From: Planctomycetia bacterium
GTDB taxonomy: Bacteria; Planctomycetota; Planctomycetia; Gemmatales; HRBIN36
Reading direction: 5' to 3'
Assembly (NCBI GenBank): GCA_016795155.1
Contig: JAEUIE010000016.1
Coordinates: forward strand, 1-64,000
Length of the DNA stretch: 64,000 bases
Of the stretch, positions 26,632-35,641 are shown in pieces (positions within the stretch are counted from its first letter, which is position 1; each line of letters starts with the position of its first letter). The position numbers and the translations under genes are program-made. Below the pieces are notes generated by a model. It saw nothing but the letters and a program-made list of their open reading frames with translations, was not told the origin of the DNA and ran no database searches.

Positions 26632-27181
26632 TTACAGTTGTCCATCCAGTCCCAACTGATGGAAGTAATGAGTAGTCTTGGACTGATTCTTAAGCAACCA
26701 GTCGATGGAAGGTTCATTCTTCATTGCCTTGGTGATGACTTTTACTGTTGCTTCGCGATGCACATCAAAAAGTGCCAGATGATCGACTTTGTCAACACTC
26801 AACACCGAGGGATCAAGCCACACGCTGTAAATAATACCCAGTTCATTCGCCAGTTTTTTGGGGTATCACTTTCTTGCGGACTGCATCCAGCACACCATTG
26901 GCGATGGCAGCCTGCACCGTTCCCATGAGGATATTCGTATAGCGGTTGTCCTTCACGGTTACTTTGCTGACCATGAGGGTAGCTGGTTTCACTTGAGCAT
27001 CACTGTTGAGGATGGCGAAAACCTTCGTGTGCCCTTTAGTCTGGTCGCCGAGCAGCGTGGCAATGGCCTGACCGACGTGGCCGTCAAGTGCTCCCAGTAT
27101 TATTTCAGGCTCTGCACAGAGATAATCTTTATCGCCCTCTACCAGTGCCTCAGCTGTTCGCATTACAATTCGTTTTGCCAT
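26632..27181 (-). pseudogene. Formaldehyde-activating-enzyme (Fae)-like gene with a one-base frameshift
   Basis: Two abutting frames together make one Fae-family protein of about 182 residues, close to the family's length. The first (ATG 27181, after AAAGGTACGAC) runs through EALVEGDKDYL, GHVGQAIATLL, KGHTKVFAIL and VKPATLMVSKVTVKD to VRKKVIPQ. There a run of six A's on the minus strand (26854-26859 in plus coordinates, as T6) shifts the frame and stops soon after. With five A's the frame continues through LANELGIIYSVWLDPSV and HREATVKVITKAMKNEPS to the stop at 26632. Fae condenses formaldehyde with tetrahydromethanopterin. Here the conserved AHID segment reads AEPE, so even the repaired protein may be a non-canonical Fae. 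Error, decay or slippage are open. Confidence 0.8.
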
Positions 27182-27219
27182 GTCGTACCTTTCATGAACC
27201 ATTTCTCAGACTGACGATG

Positions 27220-30200
27220 TTATAACCAGGTTATGATTGGGCTTAATGGACTAATACTTGTAGGACGCAGTGCCAACAAAGCCTGATACTGGAACACGAT
27301 CAAGGGGTTATTCCTGTAGTTGATGCGTGGATCATTGATGGCGCCGGTAAGAGGTGGTACTCGGCGAATCAGGTCAATGCGTCCACCATTGACACCAAGT
27401 CCACCCAGGTCAAGGACACGATCACCACTGCGAAGTCCAGGACGTACATCATTGCAATTGTCAATGAGGATCAGATCAAAACCGGTGCCGGCATACATGG
27501 CATCACGGCCGCCTGCTCCGTAGATCGTATCATCACCAGCTTCGCCGAAGATACTGTCGTCTCCTTCGTTGCCAATGAGGATGTCGCTGCCCAATCCGCC
27601 GAAGAGGTAGTCGTTGCCAAGTCGCCCTTCAAAGCGGTTGAACTCGCCCGCTCCAAAGAAGGCATCCGCCAGGCTACTGCCGACGATGTTCTCAATGGTG
27701 CTTTCGCTGGCGTTCGCCATGGCAATGCGACCAGCCGCCCCGGGCAAGGTCAGTGCGCCGTTGAACAGTCCCGAAGCTGTTTGGTTTCGCATGCCGAGAA
27801 CGCCGGGCGGTAGTCCAGGCGTTGGAGTGTTAGGTCGCTGCTGACCTGGCGTTAGTGGCGAGTTGATGGGAATAGGTGTTGGGCGAAGATTTACCAAGGC
27901 TGCGATGGTACGCTGGCTGTAATCGAGCGTATCGATACCATCGCCACCATTAATGAAGCCGTTGTCGAGGAGACGGCCATTGATAAAGCTGAACTGGTCG
28001 TCGCCTGCTTCGCCATTGAGGTTGATAATGCCCGGCGTGGCACCAGCCGTTGATTGAATAAAGAATCGATCGCGACCTGCACCGCCATTGAAGTTAGAGG
28101 TTGAGGTGGCAGGGATGGAATTAGCGCTGGTGGCAGTGATCTGGAACTGGTCATCACCATCATGGCCGTTGATGGTCATGGAAGTTTGCAACGTGTGGCC
28201 TTGCAGTTCGACATTGTCGTTACCTGAACCAAGGTCAAGTTGCATCACATTGCCCGAAGTGGAAGGATGAGTGTCGGGTGTAATGGTGATGATACCAATG
28301 GGTATGTTCAAACCACCATAACGGGTGACCTCAGTAACAGAGTTACGCCTGATGAGGTAATCGTACCCGGTCGTTTGCCCTTGCTCCTGAAGGAAGGTTT
28401 CGAAAAAATTAACTTCTAGACGGCTCTTGATATCGTCGAGCGTCTGGGCTGCGTTGCCCACGGTAAGCACAGAATTTGCCACATTACCTACGACAATGGT
28501 TCGGTTCCGATTGACATCAATCGGATTGCCAAGTGTAGAGACTACATGCCAGTTATTGACGGCTCCACCATTGGCCAGGAGAGTAAATCTGTCTGCAGGT
28601 AGATTTGCTGAAGTGTAGGTGATGACAGCAGGTGCGAGATTCGTTACTGCAGCATTCGTAATAATCACATTGTTGTTAGGGGTGGGCGTGGTGACATCGT
28701 AGAGCAGCAGTCTATCAACCGATCCACTTCCCATATCGACATCAACAGGAGCAAGGATGTTATCGAGATTGCCCACCAATCCGACGAGCCCACCCGTCAT
28801 GGCCAGTGAATGCAACTGCACCACATCGGCTCCACTACCCATGGATGCATTGATGTTGCCGTTGTTGGCGCGGATGGCAAGAAAGTCGATGTCATCATCC
28901 CCGCTGATGTCTGTGATGCCGGTGCCTGTGGTGATGACCATGATATCATCGGAACCATCGCCGCCGCACACGGTCAGATTCGCTGAGCCGGTGTTGTTAA
29001 TGGTGAAAATATCATTGCCCTGCACGCCTGCAAGTGACATGTTCACAGCGGCAATGCTATTGATGATGAATGTATCGTTGGTTGTTCCACCAATGATGTT
29101 CTGAATGCCGGTGAAGCCTGCTGTCAGCAGCACACTGATAGTGCCTGTACCGCCACCCGTAATAGTGTAAGTTCTAGCTGCATTGTCACCGTAAATGGTG
29201 TTGCTGCCAGTTCCGCCATCAATACTACCGGTTAGTGTGCCGGGGGTGAGGAACCAGAAACGGTCATCGCCAGCGCCACCAGTCAGATTCTGTATATTCG
29301 TAAACCGTGTGGCAGGCGCTGCCGGGGTGACAATACTGATCGGACAGGGAATGGGGTCAGGCAGCAGTGGAGTCACGCTGCCGATAAAGAGTGTATCGAT
29401 GGCCCCGCTGTTGGGACCCGTGATGCTGAAGGTGTGTCCAACGGCAATGTTGATGATAGTGTTCGTCCCCGCAGCACCATCAATATCACAGTTCAGTTGG
29501 CCCGCTGCTTGGAATGTGAAAACATCAATCAGAGTGCCGCCCACCAGATCACCGAAACCGGCAAAGGGCAGGGCATTGATCGTTCCAGAATCGATGGCAG
29601 TAATCTGCCAATCGTTATTGAGATTAGCTCCAATCAGCGTGCTGCAGGTACCCGGAGCAGAGTAGCCAATGAAATTGTTGATGTTGAAGAAATTGCCACC
29701 GATGGCCGTCGCAGTGCTGTTGCTTAGATTAATGGTGACTGCAGAGCCATAGTTGGAATAATCGAGCGTATTGGTGCCACCAGCGATGCCATCAATATTG
29801 CCTGAAACAAAGCCTGCTGGAAGGAATGCAAAGCGGTCGTTGGCAGTGCCACCGGAGAGATGTTCATAACCACTGAACTGGATGACACCCTGGTAAACGC
29901 CACCTTCTGCTGCCAATGTGCCTGTATCAGTTCCTGTCAGAGTGAACACCTGATTGAAATCAGGGCCATCGAGTTGATCATTGTTAAATCCAAAATCAAC
30001 GGCCTGCACGCCTGCAACCGGCAAAGCAGTTGGGCTGGTGAAATTGAACAGCAGGATGTCATCACCAACACCGCTATTGATCAATACCTGGCTGTTGGAT
30101 TGCAAAGTGCCCGTAATGGTTCCGATGGCGCCTGTGCCATTGAGCCCAAAACCCATGGTTAGAACATTCGCGCCAATTATGCCAGATGCCGTTACTGTCA

Positions 30201-33096
30201 GATTAACGCCAGCAAACAGATTTAACTGACTGGCACCGGTCATGCTTCCCAGTACCGTAATATCCTGGCCAGTCACCAGCGAGATATTCTTGCCGGCAAG
30301 GGATGCTGATCCAACCGATTCCGATCCACTAATCTGCATGCCACCAGTGTTAAAACTATCACCAATGGTCATCAGACCTGCAGAGTTCAGTAGTGCAAAT
30401 TCAGCGTCACTTATTCCGTAAGTAACTCCCAGAGATCCTACTGCAGTTCCGATTCCTATGACGGCATTGCCTGGTGTGGGAATCAGATTGATATTGCCTG
30501 CTCCACTGTTAACCGCTTGGGTTACAGCCAGGTCTGGTGATGTCAAGGTAACTGCACCGCCAGTCGTTGATATGCCATTCATGCCATCGACAACGCCGAT
30601 GGTGAGCAAGGTACTGTTAGTAAAGCTTAATGGTGTTCCTGTAGTAGTACCGGCCAATGTGCCTACTGTGTTTGCGTTATTGAGAGTTACACCGCCAGGA
30701 GCTTCCAACGCAAGCTGTCCAACTGTTAGCGTACCTGGAGCCATTGAACTGATATTAGCAGCGGTGATCAGGTGCAGTGTGTTGAACAGAGCTGGGCTAA
30801 CTGCTGCGGTAATGGTGATGGCACCCGCGGTTGCATTGCCGATAGTAACTACACCAGCTGCAACGCGATCGAGTTCAAAATCGGTCAGCCCTAGATTGCT
30901 GCCTGTGCCATTGGTGCCGAGGTCAATCGGACGGCCAACGGAAACAGTTTGAAAGGTAACGCGAGCAGTGCCAGCATTGATAATATCCTGAACATCAACA
31001 ATCTCGACATCATCTGCATTGATCGTAATGTTGCCACCAACTCCGCCTGCAGTGGTCAGGTTCACCAGATCGGTGCGAACCCCAAACAAACCGGGGGCTG
31101 GATTGTTGCCCGTGTTGAGTTCAAATTCGCCACCGGGGCCTGTAGTAATGGTGATAGTTCCGCCAAAGGTGGCCATGCGGCTGTCGCGGGTATTGGTCTG
31201 GATCAGTCTGATATCGCGACCTGCTGCAGCAATGAGATTACCTGAAACAAATCCAGCACCGGCATCTACATAGGTATTCTCATCGACGATGATGTCGCGA
31301 CCTGCATTCAGCGTGACATTATTCGCAGCACGGACATCACCATAGTCGTTGAATGGGTTGGCATCGCCATTGGAGAAGCCAAACCGGAGATCACGACCTG
31401 CATTTAGAACGATGGCACTGCTCGATGAGGCGATGGCTGCTTCAAAAGGTGCACCACTGGAACTGACAGGATTGCCACCGCTGGTAATCAGATCGATGCC
31501 AACATTGATGGTGACTTGCCCAGGCGCCTGGATGATTTCACTAAAGTTCAGAACCTGAATCGTGCCTACTGCGTTGAGTTCGATATTCCCGGTTGCCCCA
31601 GTGTTCCTGATTCCCAGCACACCCGGTGCGACATTGCCAACATCAAAACTGCCTGCATCAGAAAGAAAAATTCCGCCTGTAAATGTTGCAGCTTCGATGA
31701 AATTTACATTGGTTTCGAGGCTGCCAATGGCGCCTGAAGAACCTATGCCGGTCGCAGCTTGCAAAAGCAGGCGATCAGAAACCAGATTAATGGTACCTGC
31801 AGGGGGATCATTATTGTCAACAATGGCAGCGTTAACTGAGGAAATACTGATCAAACCCGAAGCAGTTACCGTGTTGAGAAAAACAGTGCCTTGGGCAACA
31901 AGAGTTGCATCACCAGCAGGCACATTGATGTTTTGGACAGTAACGGAATCGAGTTCATTCAGGAAAATGCTGCCAACACCAGTTGAAACCGCATTAAGTG
32001 TTCCTGCGTTGATATTGACCGGATTTACTGCTGTACCAATACTGGTGCCAGTATTCAGATTAACATTGGAACCCTGCAGTAGACCACCTGCACTTCCAGT
32101 GATCACGCCGGAAGCGTTAACGGTGATATTGCCAGCAGTCTGGAAGGCACTGCTGACATTGACTGTTTCAGCAAACATGGTTGCTGAGTTGCTGACTAGA
32201 TTAACAGGGCCATTGAGCAGGATGGTGTCGTTATCAGCGTTTCCGTCAATCAGAAGGGTCGCAGTCAGATCAAGTGCAGGCGCAACACTTGAGAACTGCA
32301 TGGTATCGTTGCCATCGAACAGGTTGATGGTGAGTGAACTGGTTGGATTCTGAAAGACTGTGGTTTCAAATGTGTTGTTCATGCTGCGCAATTGCAGGAT
32401 ATTGTTGCCTGCTATGCCTTCATCTTCGAGGATGGCATTGTCATCAGTGCTTGGCAGGTTGAACACCAGATCAGCAATGGTGAGTCCGCTGATGTCGATG
32501 GGTTCCAAGCCCTGGAACTGTACCAGTTCGCCATCTAGCAGGATGATGCCGTCGCTGAGGTTGAAAAAATCGACCGATGCTTGGGTTACTGCTGCTCCAC
32601 CAGTGATGATCAGCTTGTCGCCTGGTTTGGTTTCCGGCGAGTTGCCATTGAAGGTGATGAATTTCGTGAAGGAACCCAGTGAACGATCCACGGTAAGTGT
32701 ATCTTCGCCATCAAGAGTATTGACAAGAATACTGACTCCCGTGGCTGCTCCAAAGGGAACGGTTACCGTGTTCGTATTGTCGCCCGAAGCACCCGGTATG
32801 GTAGTAGTGAGGATAAGGTTTGGATCCTGAATAATCCAGCGGCTGTTGGCATCATCTGACCAGATGGTCAGGGTATCGTGATTGGATGAGCCATCGTTAT
32901 CGGTACCAATGTCGGTGATGTTCAGGTTGCCAAAAAAATCGACACTAATCAGAGTATTGGCAGGTGTCAGTCGGTCTTCCAGATATTCGAATGAGAGTTT
33001 ATGATTGTGTGTTGTGCGATTTGCCCTGAAGACGTTAGATACTGTGCCGGAATTGCGACGTAGCCAGCGGGAAAAGCAACGACGGAGAAAGGACAT
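27220..33096 (-). CDS. Giant surface protein with haemolysin-type calcium-binding repeats
   Basis: A 1,958-residue exported protein. The ATG at 33096 (MSFLRRCFSRWLRR) follows GGAGAAAGG and is preferred to a start 81 bases upstream. Residues about 36-46 carry the planctomycete motif YLEDRLTPA. A long array of strand-rich repeats follows, full of Asn, Thr, Gly and Ala, with recurring phrases such as LNAGRDI, IQNLTGGAGDDRFWFL and NDTFIINSIA. This is typical of a beta-solenoid. The last quarter contains RTX nonapeptides (GGLGSDILIGNEGDDSI, GEAGDDTIYGAGGRD), which bind calcium and fold after secretion. Probably cell surface or matrix; no catalytic domain seen. Confidence 0.88.
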   Translation of the reverse strand: MSFLRRCFSRWLRRNSGTVSNVFRANRTTHNHKLSFEYLEDRLTPANTLISVDFFGNLNITDIGTDNDGSSNHDTLTIWSDDANSRWIIQDPNLILTTTIPGASGDNTNTVTVPFGAATGVSILVNTLDGEDTLTVDRSLGSFTKFITFNGNSPETKPGDKLIITGGAAVTQASVDFFNLSDGIILLDGELVQFQGLEPIDISGLTIADLVFNLPSTDDNAILEDEGIAGNNILQLRSMNNTFETTVFQNPTSSLTINLFDGNDTMQFSSVAPALDLTATLLIDGNADNDTILLNGPVNLVSNSATMFAETVNVSSAFQTAGNITVNASGVITGSAGGLLQGSNVNLNTGTSIGTAVNPVNINAGTLNAVSTGVGSIFLNELDSVTVQNINVPAGDATLVAQGTVFLNTVTASGLISISSVNAAIVDNNDPPAGTINLVSDRLLLQAATGIGSSGAIGSLETNVNFIEAATFTGGIFLSDAGSFDVGNVAPGVLGIRNTGATGNIELNAVGTIQVLNFSEIIQAPGQVTINVGIDLITSGGNPVSSSGAPFEAAIASSSSAIVLNAGRDLRFGFSNGDANPFNDYGDVRAANNVTLNAGRDIIVDENTYVDAGAGFVSGNLIAAAGRDIRLIQTNTRDSRMATFGGTITITTGPGGEFELNTGNNPAPGLFGVRTDLVNLTTAGGVGGNITINADDVEIVDVQDIINAGTARVTFQTVSVGRPIDLGTNGTGSNLGLTDFELDRVAAGVVTIGNATAGAITITAAVSPALFNTLHLITAANISSMAPGTLTVGQLALEAPGGVTLNNANTVGTLAGTTTGTPLSFTNSTLLTIGVVDGMNGISTTGGAVTLTSPDLAVTQAVNSGAGNINLIPTPGNAVIGIGTAVGSLGVTYGISDAEFALLNSAGLMTIGDSFNTGGMQISGSESVGSASLAGKNISLVTGQDITVLGSMTGASQLNLFAGVNLTVTASGIIGANVLTMGFGLNGTGAIGTITGTLQSNSQVLINSGVGDDILLFNFTSPTALPVAGVQAVDFGFNNDQLDGPDFNQVFTLTGTDTGTLAAEGGVYQGVIQFSGYEHLSGGTANDRFAFLPAGFVSGNIDGIAGGTNTLDYSNYGSAVTINLSNSTATAIGGNFFNINNFIGYSAPGTCSTLIGANLNNDWQITAIDSGTINALPFAGFGDLVGGTLIDVFTFQAAGQLNCDIDGAAGTNTIINIAVGHTFSITGPNSGAIDTLFIGSVTPLLPDPIPCPISIVTPAAPATRFTNIQNLTGGAGDDRFWFLTPGTLTGSIDGGTGSNTIYGDNAARTYTITGGGTGTISVLLTAGFTGIQNIIGGTTNDTFIINSIAAVNMSLAGVQGNDIFTINNTGSANLTVCGGDGSDDIMVITTGTGITDISGDDDIDFLAIRANNGNINASMGSGADVVQLHSLAMTGGLVGLVGNLDNILAPVDVDMGSGSVDRLLLYDVTTPTPNNNVIITNAAVTNLAPAVITYTSANLPADRFTLLANGGAVNNWHVVSTLGNPIDVNRNRTIVVGNVANSVLTVGNAAQTLDDIKSRLEVNFFETFLQEQGQTTGYDYLIRRNSVTEVTRYGGLNIPIGIITITPDTHPSTSGNVMQLDLGSGNDNVELQGHTLQTSMTINGHDGDDQFQITATSANSIPATSTSNFNGGAGRDRFFIQSTAGATPGIINLNGEAGDDQFSFINGRLLDNGFINGGDGIDTLDYSQRTIAALVNLRPTPIPINSPLTPGQQRPNTPTPGLPPGVLGMRNQTASGLFNGALTLPGAAGRIAMANASESTIENIVGSSLADAFFGAGEFNRFEGRLGNDYLFGGLGSDILIGNEGDDSIFGEAGDDTIYGAGGRDAMYAGTGFDLILIDNCNDVRPGLRSGDRVLDLGGLGVNGGRIDLIRRVPPLTGAINDPRINYRNNPLIVFQYQALLALRPTSISPLSPIITWL

Positions 33097-33362
33097 GGAA
33101 CACCTGTCAGTGGTTGATGTAATAAGCAAGAAGTATTCAGCAGGCGACAATCTAACATAGGTTATGAATATTGACAAAACATATTGCCCATCTTGTCTAT
33201 TTTAACAGATCTGGAGATAGCATTCGGCGCGTAGTTAAATTCGCTACAACTTGCATAAACCGAAACAACGACTCAAATTGAGTTCTTTCACAGAACGCTT
33301 GTTCGATGTTATGAGTCTGGCGCACTGATGAAGTTCGTAATGCCTGATCTATAAAGAGCCAA

Positions 33363-34268
33363 ATGGAAAAGACCCTCAAACAGGGAATGTTATTTGGATT
33401 GACAGCATATGGACTATGGGGAGTTATCCCCATCTACTTCCGAATGCTCACGGACATTACCAAATCGTACGAAATACTTGCACATCGCGTTGTCTGGTCA
33501 GCCCTGTTCCTCATATGTATCCTCGTCATGATGAATTCTCAATGGGGAACCGTAATCAGTGTATTCCGAAGACCACGAATGCTCCTGACACTCCTGTTGA
33601 GTTCAGTGCTAATCGCACTCAACTGGTTTGTTTACATCTACGGCGTGGAAACCAAGCGGGTGGTGCATTGTTCGCTGGGCTACTTTATAACCCCACTGGT
33701 GAATGTTGCCTTGGGTGTTATATTGCTCAATGAAAAAATCCGGTTCTGGCAGGGCATTGCACTTGGATGTGGAGTTGTAGGTATGCTCCTTATGGCCAGC
33801 CTGGCTGATTCCTTCCCATGGATCGCACTCAGCCTGGCAGCTACTTTCAGTTCGTATGGTTTGATGAGAAAACTGCAACCTGTCGACACGTTAACCGGTG
33901 TGACTATTGAAACATGGATACTGGCTCCCATCGCAGTTCTTTATCTGTTCATGCAGGGAACAGCGTGGCAAACCTCAAGTCGACACGAACATTGGCTTTT
34001 GATTCTCTCTGGACCAGCAACCGTCATTCCACTTTTCTGCTTTGGACAGGCAGCACGACTCTTGCCTTTATCCACGCTTGGTTTTTTGCAATACCTATCG
34101 CCAAGTATGCAGTTTCTGGTTGCGGTTTTCTATTTTCATGAACCTATGAACACCATGCAGGCAATGGCTTTCGCAGTTGTCTGGGTTGGCTTGTTGATCT
34201 ATTCTTTTGATCTAGTACTTGCACAAACGGGTAAAAAGAGGATTAAAAAATTGAGCAAAGGCGAATAA
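33363..34268 (+). CDS. rarD: EamA-family transporter RarD
   Basis: A 301-residue inner-membrane protein with ten hydrophobic helices. It begins KQGMLFGLTAYGLWGVIPIY, and LIALNWFVYIYGVETKRV and SLGYFITPLVNV are characteristic of RarD rather than generic EamA members. The C-terminal repeat has LLPLSTLGFLQYLSPSMQFL. RarD is named from a chloramphenicol-sensitivity phenotype; its natural substrate is not firmly known. ATG at 33363. It stands alone and diverges from the RTX gene. Confidence 0.93.
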   Translation: MEKTLKQGMLFGLTAYGLWGVIPIYFRMLTDITKSYEILAHRVVWSALFLICILVMMNSQWGTVISVFRRPRMLLTLLLSSVLIALNWFVYIYGVETKRVVHCSLGYFITPLVNVALGVILLNEKIRFWQGIALGCGVVGMLLMASLADSFPWIALSLAATFSSYGLMRKLQPVDTLTGVTIETWILAPIAVLYLFMQGTAWQTSSRHEHWLLILSGPATVIPLFCFGQAARLLPLSTLGFLQYLSPSMQFLVAVFYFHEPMNTMQAMAFAVVWVGLLIYSFDLVLAQTGKKRIKKLSKGE

Positions 34269-34454
34269 TATGGGACGATTAGCTAAAATGGACAGAATTA
34301 TTTTGGTAGAATAACATCAGAAATGTTGATTTTGACGAAAATTCTATCACGCATTTGCATGCTCGAATTGGTAACCTATAGTAGTGTGGATTGTTTCCAG
34401 AGGCAGGGATGGTCTCTTCGTACCAGACACGGTTGTTGATGCAGGAGGTTTCTC

Positions 34455-35042
34455 ATGCGTCGTCCATCACAAAATAAACACCGCGCTGGAGTTGCAGTAG
34501 TTGAAACTGCAGTTCTTCTGCTGCCTATTTTTATCTTCACGCTGTTTGGGGTCTGGGAAGTTGGTCGTCTATTGCAGACGCATCAGATTGTATCCAATGC
34601 AGCCAGAGAAGGTTCCAGGCAGGCTTCTACTGGGCAAAGAACCTCCAGCACGAATCACCCTGAACTGCCTTTCAATGCAGACTACGAAGTTCAAAAGGCT
34701 GTAGAGAACTATCTTCGCAATTCAGGTTTGCCTCTAACTGACTCAGGCGGTGCAACCGTTTTCACGGTTCGTGTGCAAAATGTTTCTAAAGGTCTGACTG
34801 CAGATTATCCCACTGGCACAACGCCTGCACAGGACCCGGTATCCAGTAGTGTGCAGGATATCAATAATGGCAATGATGTGTTGCTGGTAACGGTAACCTA
34901 TCCCTACAGCATGGTGCGGTGGTCGCCTGGACAATTTTTTGTTCCCAATAACCGGATGATTTCCATTACATCACGCTGGTACAGTCTGAAAGATATCCCC
35001 ATTGTGGTGGATACCAATATCCCCGGGGCACCTATTCCATAA
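34455..35042 (+). CDS. TadE-like pseudopilin/membrane protein
   Basis: A 195-residue protein with a short basic N-terminus (MRRPSQNKHRAG). The TadE signature follows at about 13-45: GVAVVETAVLLLPIFIFTLF, then WEVGRLLQTHQIVSNAAREGSR. One membrane helix anchors an exported domain of about 150 residues. TadE-family minor pseudopilins work with Tad pili, but no tadA/B/C genes are here. AGGAGG lies 9 bases before the ATG. First of three consecutive Tad-like genes. Confidence 0.88.
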   Translation: MRRPSQNKHRAGVAVVETAVLLLPIFIFTLFGVWEVGRLLQTHQIVSNAAREGSRQASTGQRTSSTNHPELPFNADYEVQKAVENYLRNSGLPLTDSGGATVFTVRVQNVSKGLTADYPTGTTPAQDPVSSSVQDINNGNDVLLVTVTYPYSMVRWSPGQFFVPNNRMISITSRWYSLKDIPIVVDTNIPGAPIP

Positions 35043-35051
35043 GGGGAATCC

Positions 35052-35555
35052 ATGCGATTAGCACAGTTAAAATACAGGAAACGACGAGGTGGGTATACGC
35101 TTGAAATGGCGTTTATGCTTCCACTGGTTTTGCTGTTTCTCTTTGCCATTCTGGAATATGGCCGATATGTGATGACCCGCAATCAATTGGAAAATGCGGT
35201 TCGTGAAGCAGCACGAGTTGCTGCAGCACGCACGAATGATCGTACAACTGCGGAGATCACGGCCATCGTCAATAATTACATGGCACTCTACAACGTGCAG
35301 GTAAGCTCACCTGTGGTTGCGGTATTCAAAGCGGATCCTGTAACCAAAACACCACTGGATGCCAATGATATTCCAACCGTGATTGCCAATGCCCCGTTTA
35401 ACAATGCCAAGTTCGGTCAGGGAATCTGTGTGCAGGTGACCGGGACTTACAACACTCTTTTCGGTGGCATTGCATTAAATCAACAGACGAGTGCCAGAAT
35501 TGGCGCTTCGTTTCCGGTGAACGTCTTTTCCATCATGTACAGTGAAGGAAACTAG
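35052..35555 (+). CDS. TadE-like protein
   Basis: A 167-residue protein with one N-terminal helix in the TadE pattern: RRGGYTLEMAFMLPLVLLFL, then LEYGRYVMTRNQLENAVREAAR. The rest (about 50-167) is an exported domain. It starts 9 bases after the preceding tadE-like gene (AAGGGGAATCC before the ATG) and is 86 bases before the vWA gene, so all three form one operon. The conserved Glu in the helix is typical of pilin-like subunits. Confidence 0.88.
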   Translation: MRLAQLKYRKRRGGYTLEMAFMLPLVLLFLFAILEYGRYVMTRNQLENAVREAARVAAARTNDRTTAEITAIVNNYMALYNVQVSSPVVAVFKADPVTKTPLDANDIPTVIANAPFNNAKFGQGICVQVTGTYNTLFGGIALNQQTSARIGASFPVNVFSIMYSEGN

Positions 35556-35641
35556 CACCAGTCTTTGAATTGGAAGATAGGTACATTGCAACAATTGGCT
35601 GCACCGCCTTGCAGCCAGTGACAGAGAAAGACAGGACCATC

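Noticed and set aside
31562-32353. Plus-strand frame of 263 codons opposite the RTX gene
   Set aside because: It arises from the repetitive composition of the RTX gene; no coding features of its own.
34340-34370. Possible sigma-54 promoter before the tad-like operon
   Set aside because: CTATCACGCATTTGC resembles the -24/-12 element, but two of the key bases differ and the spacing is one base short.
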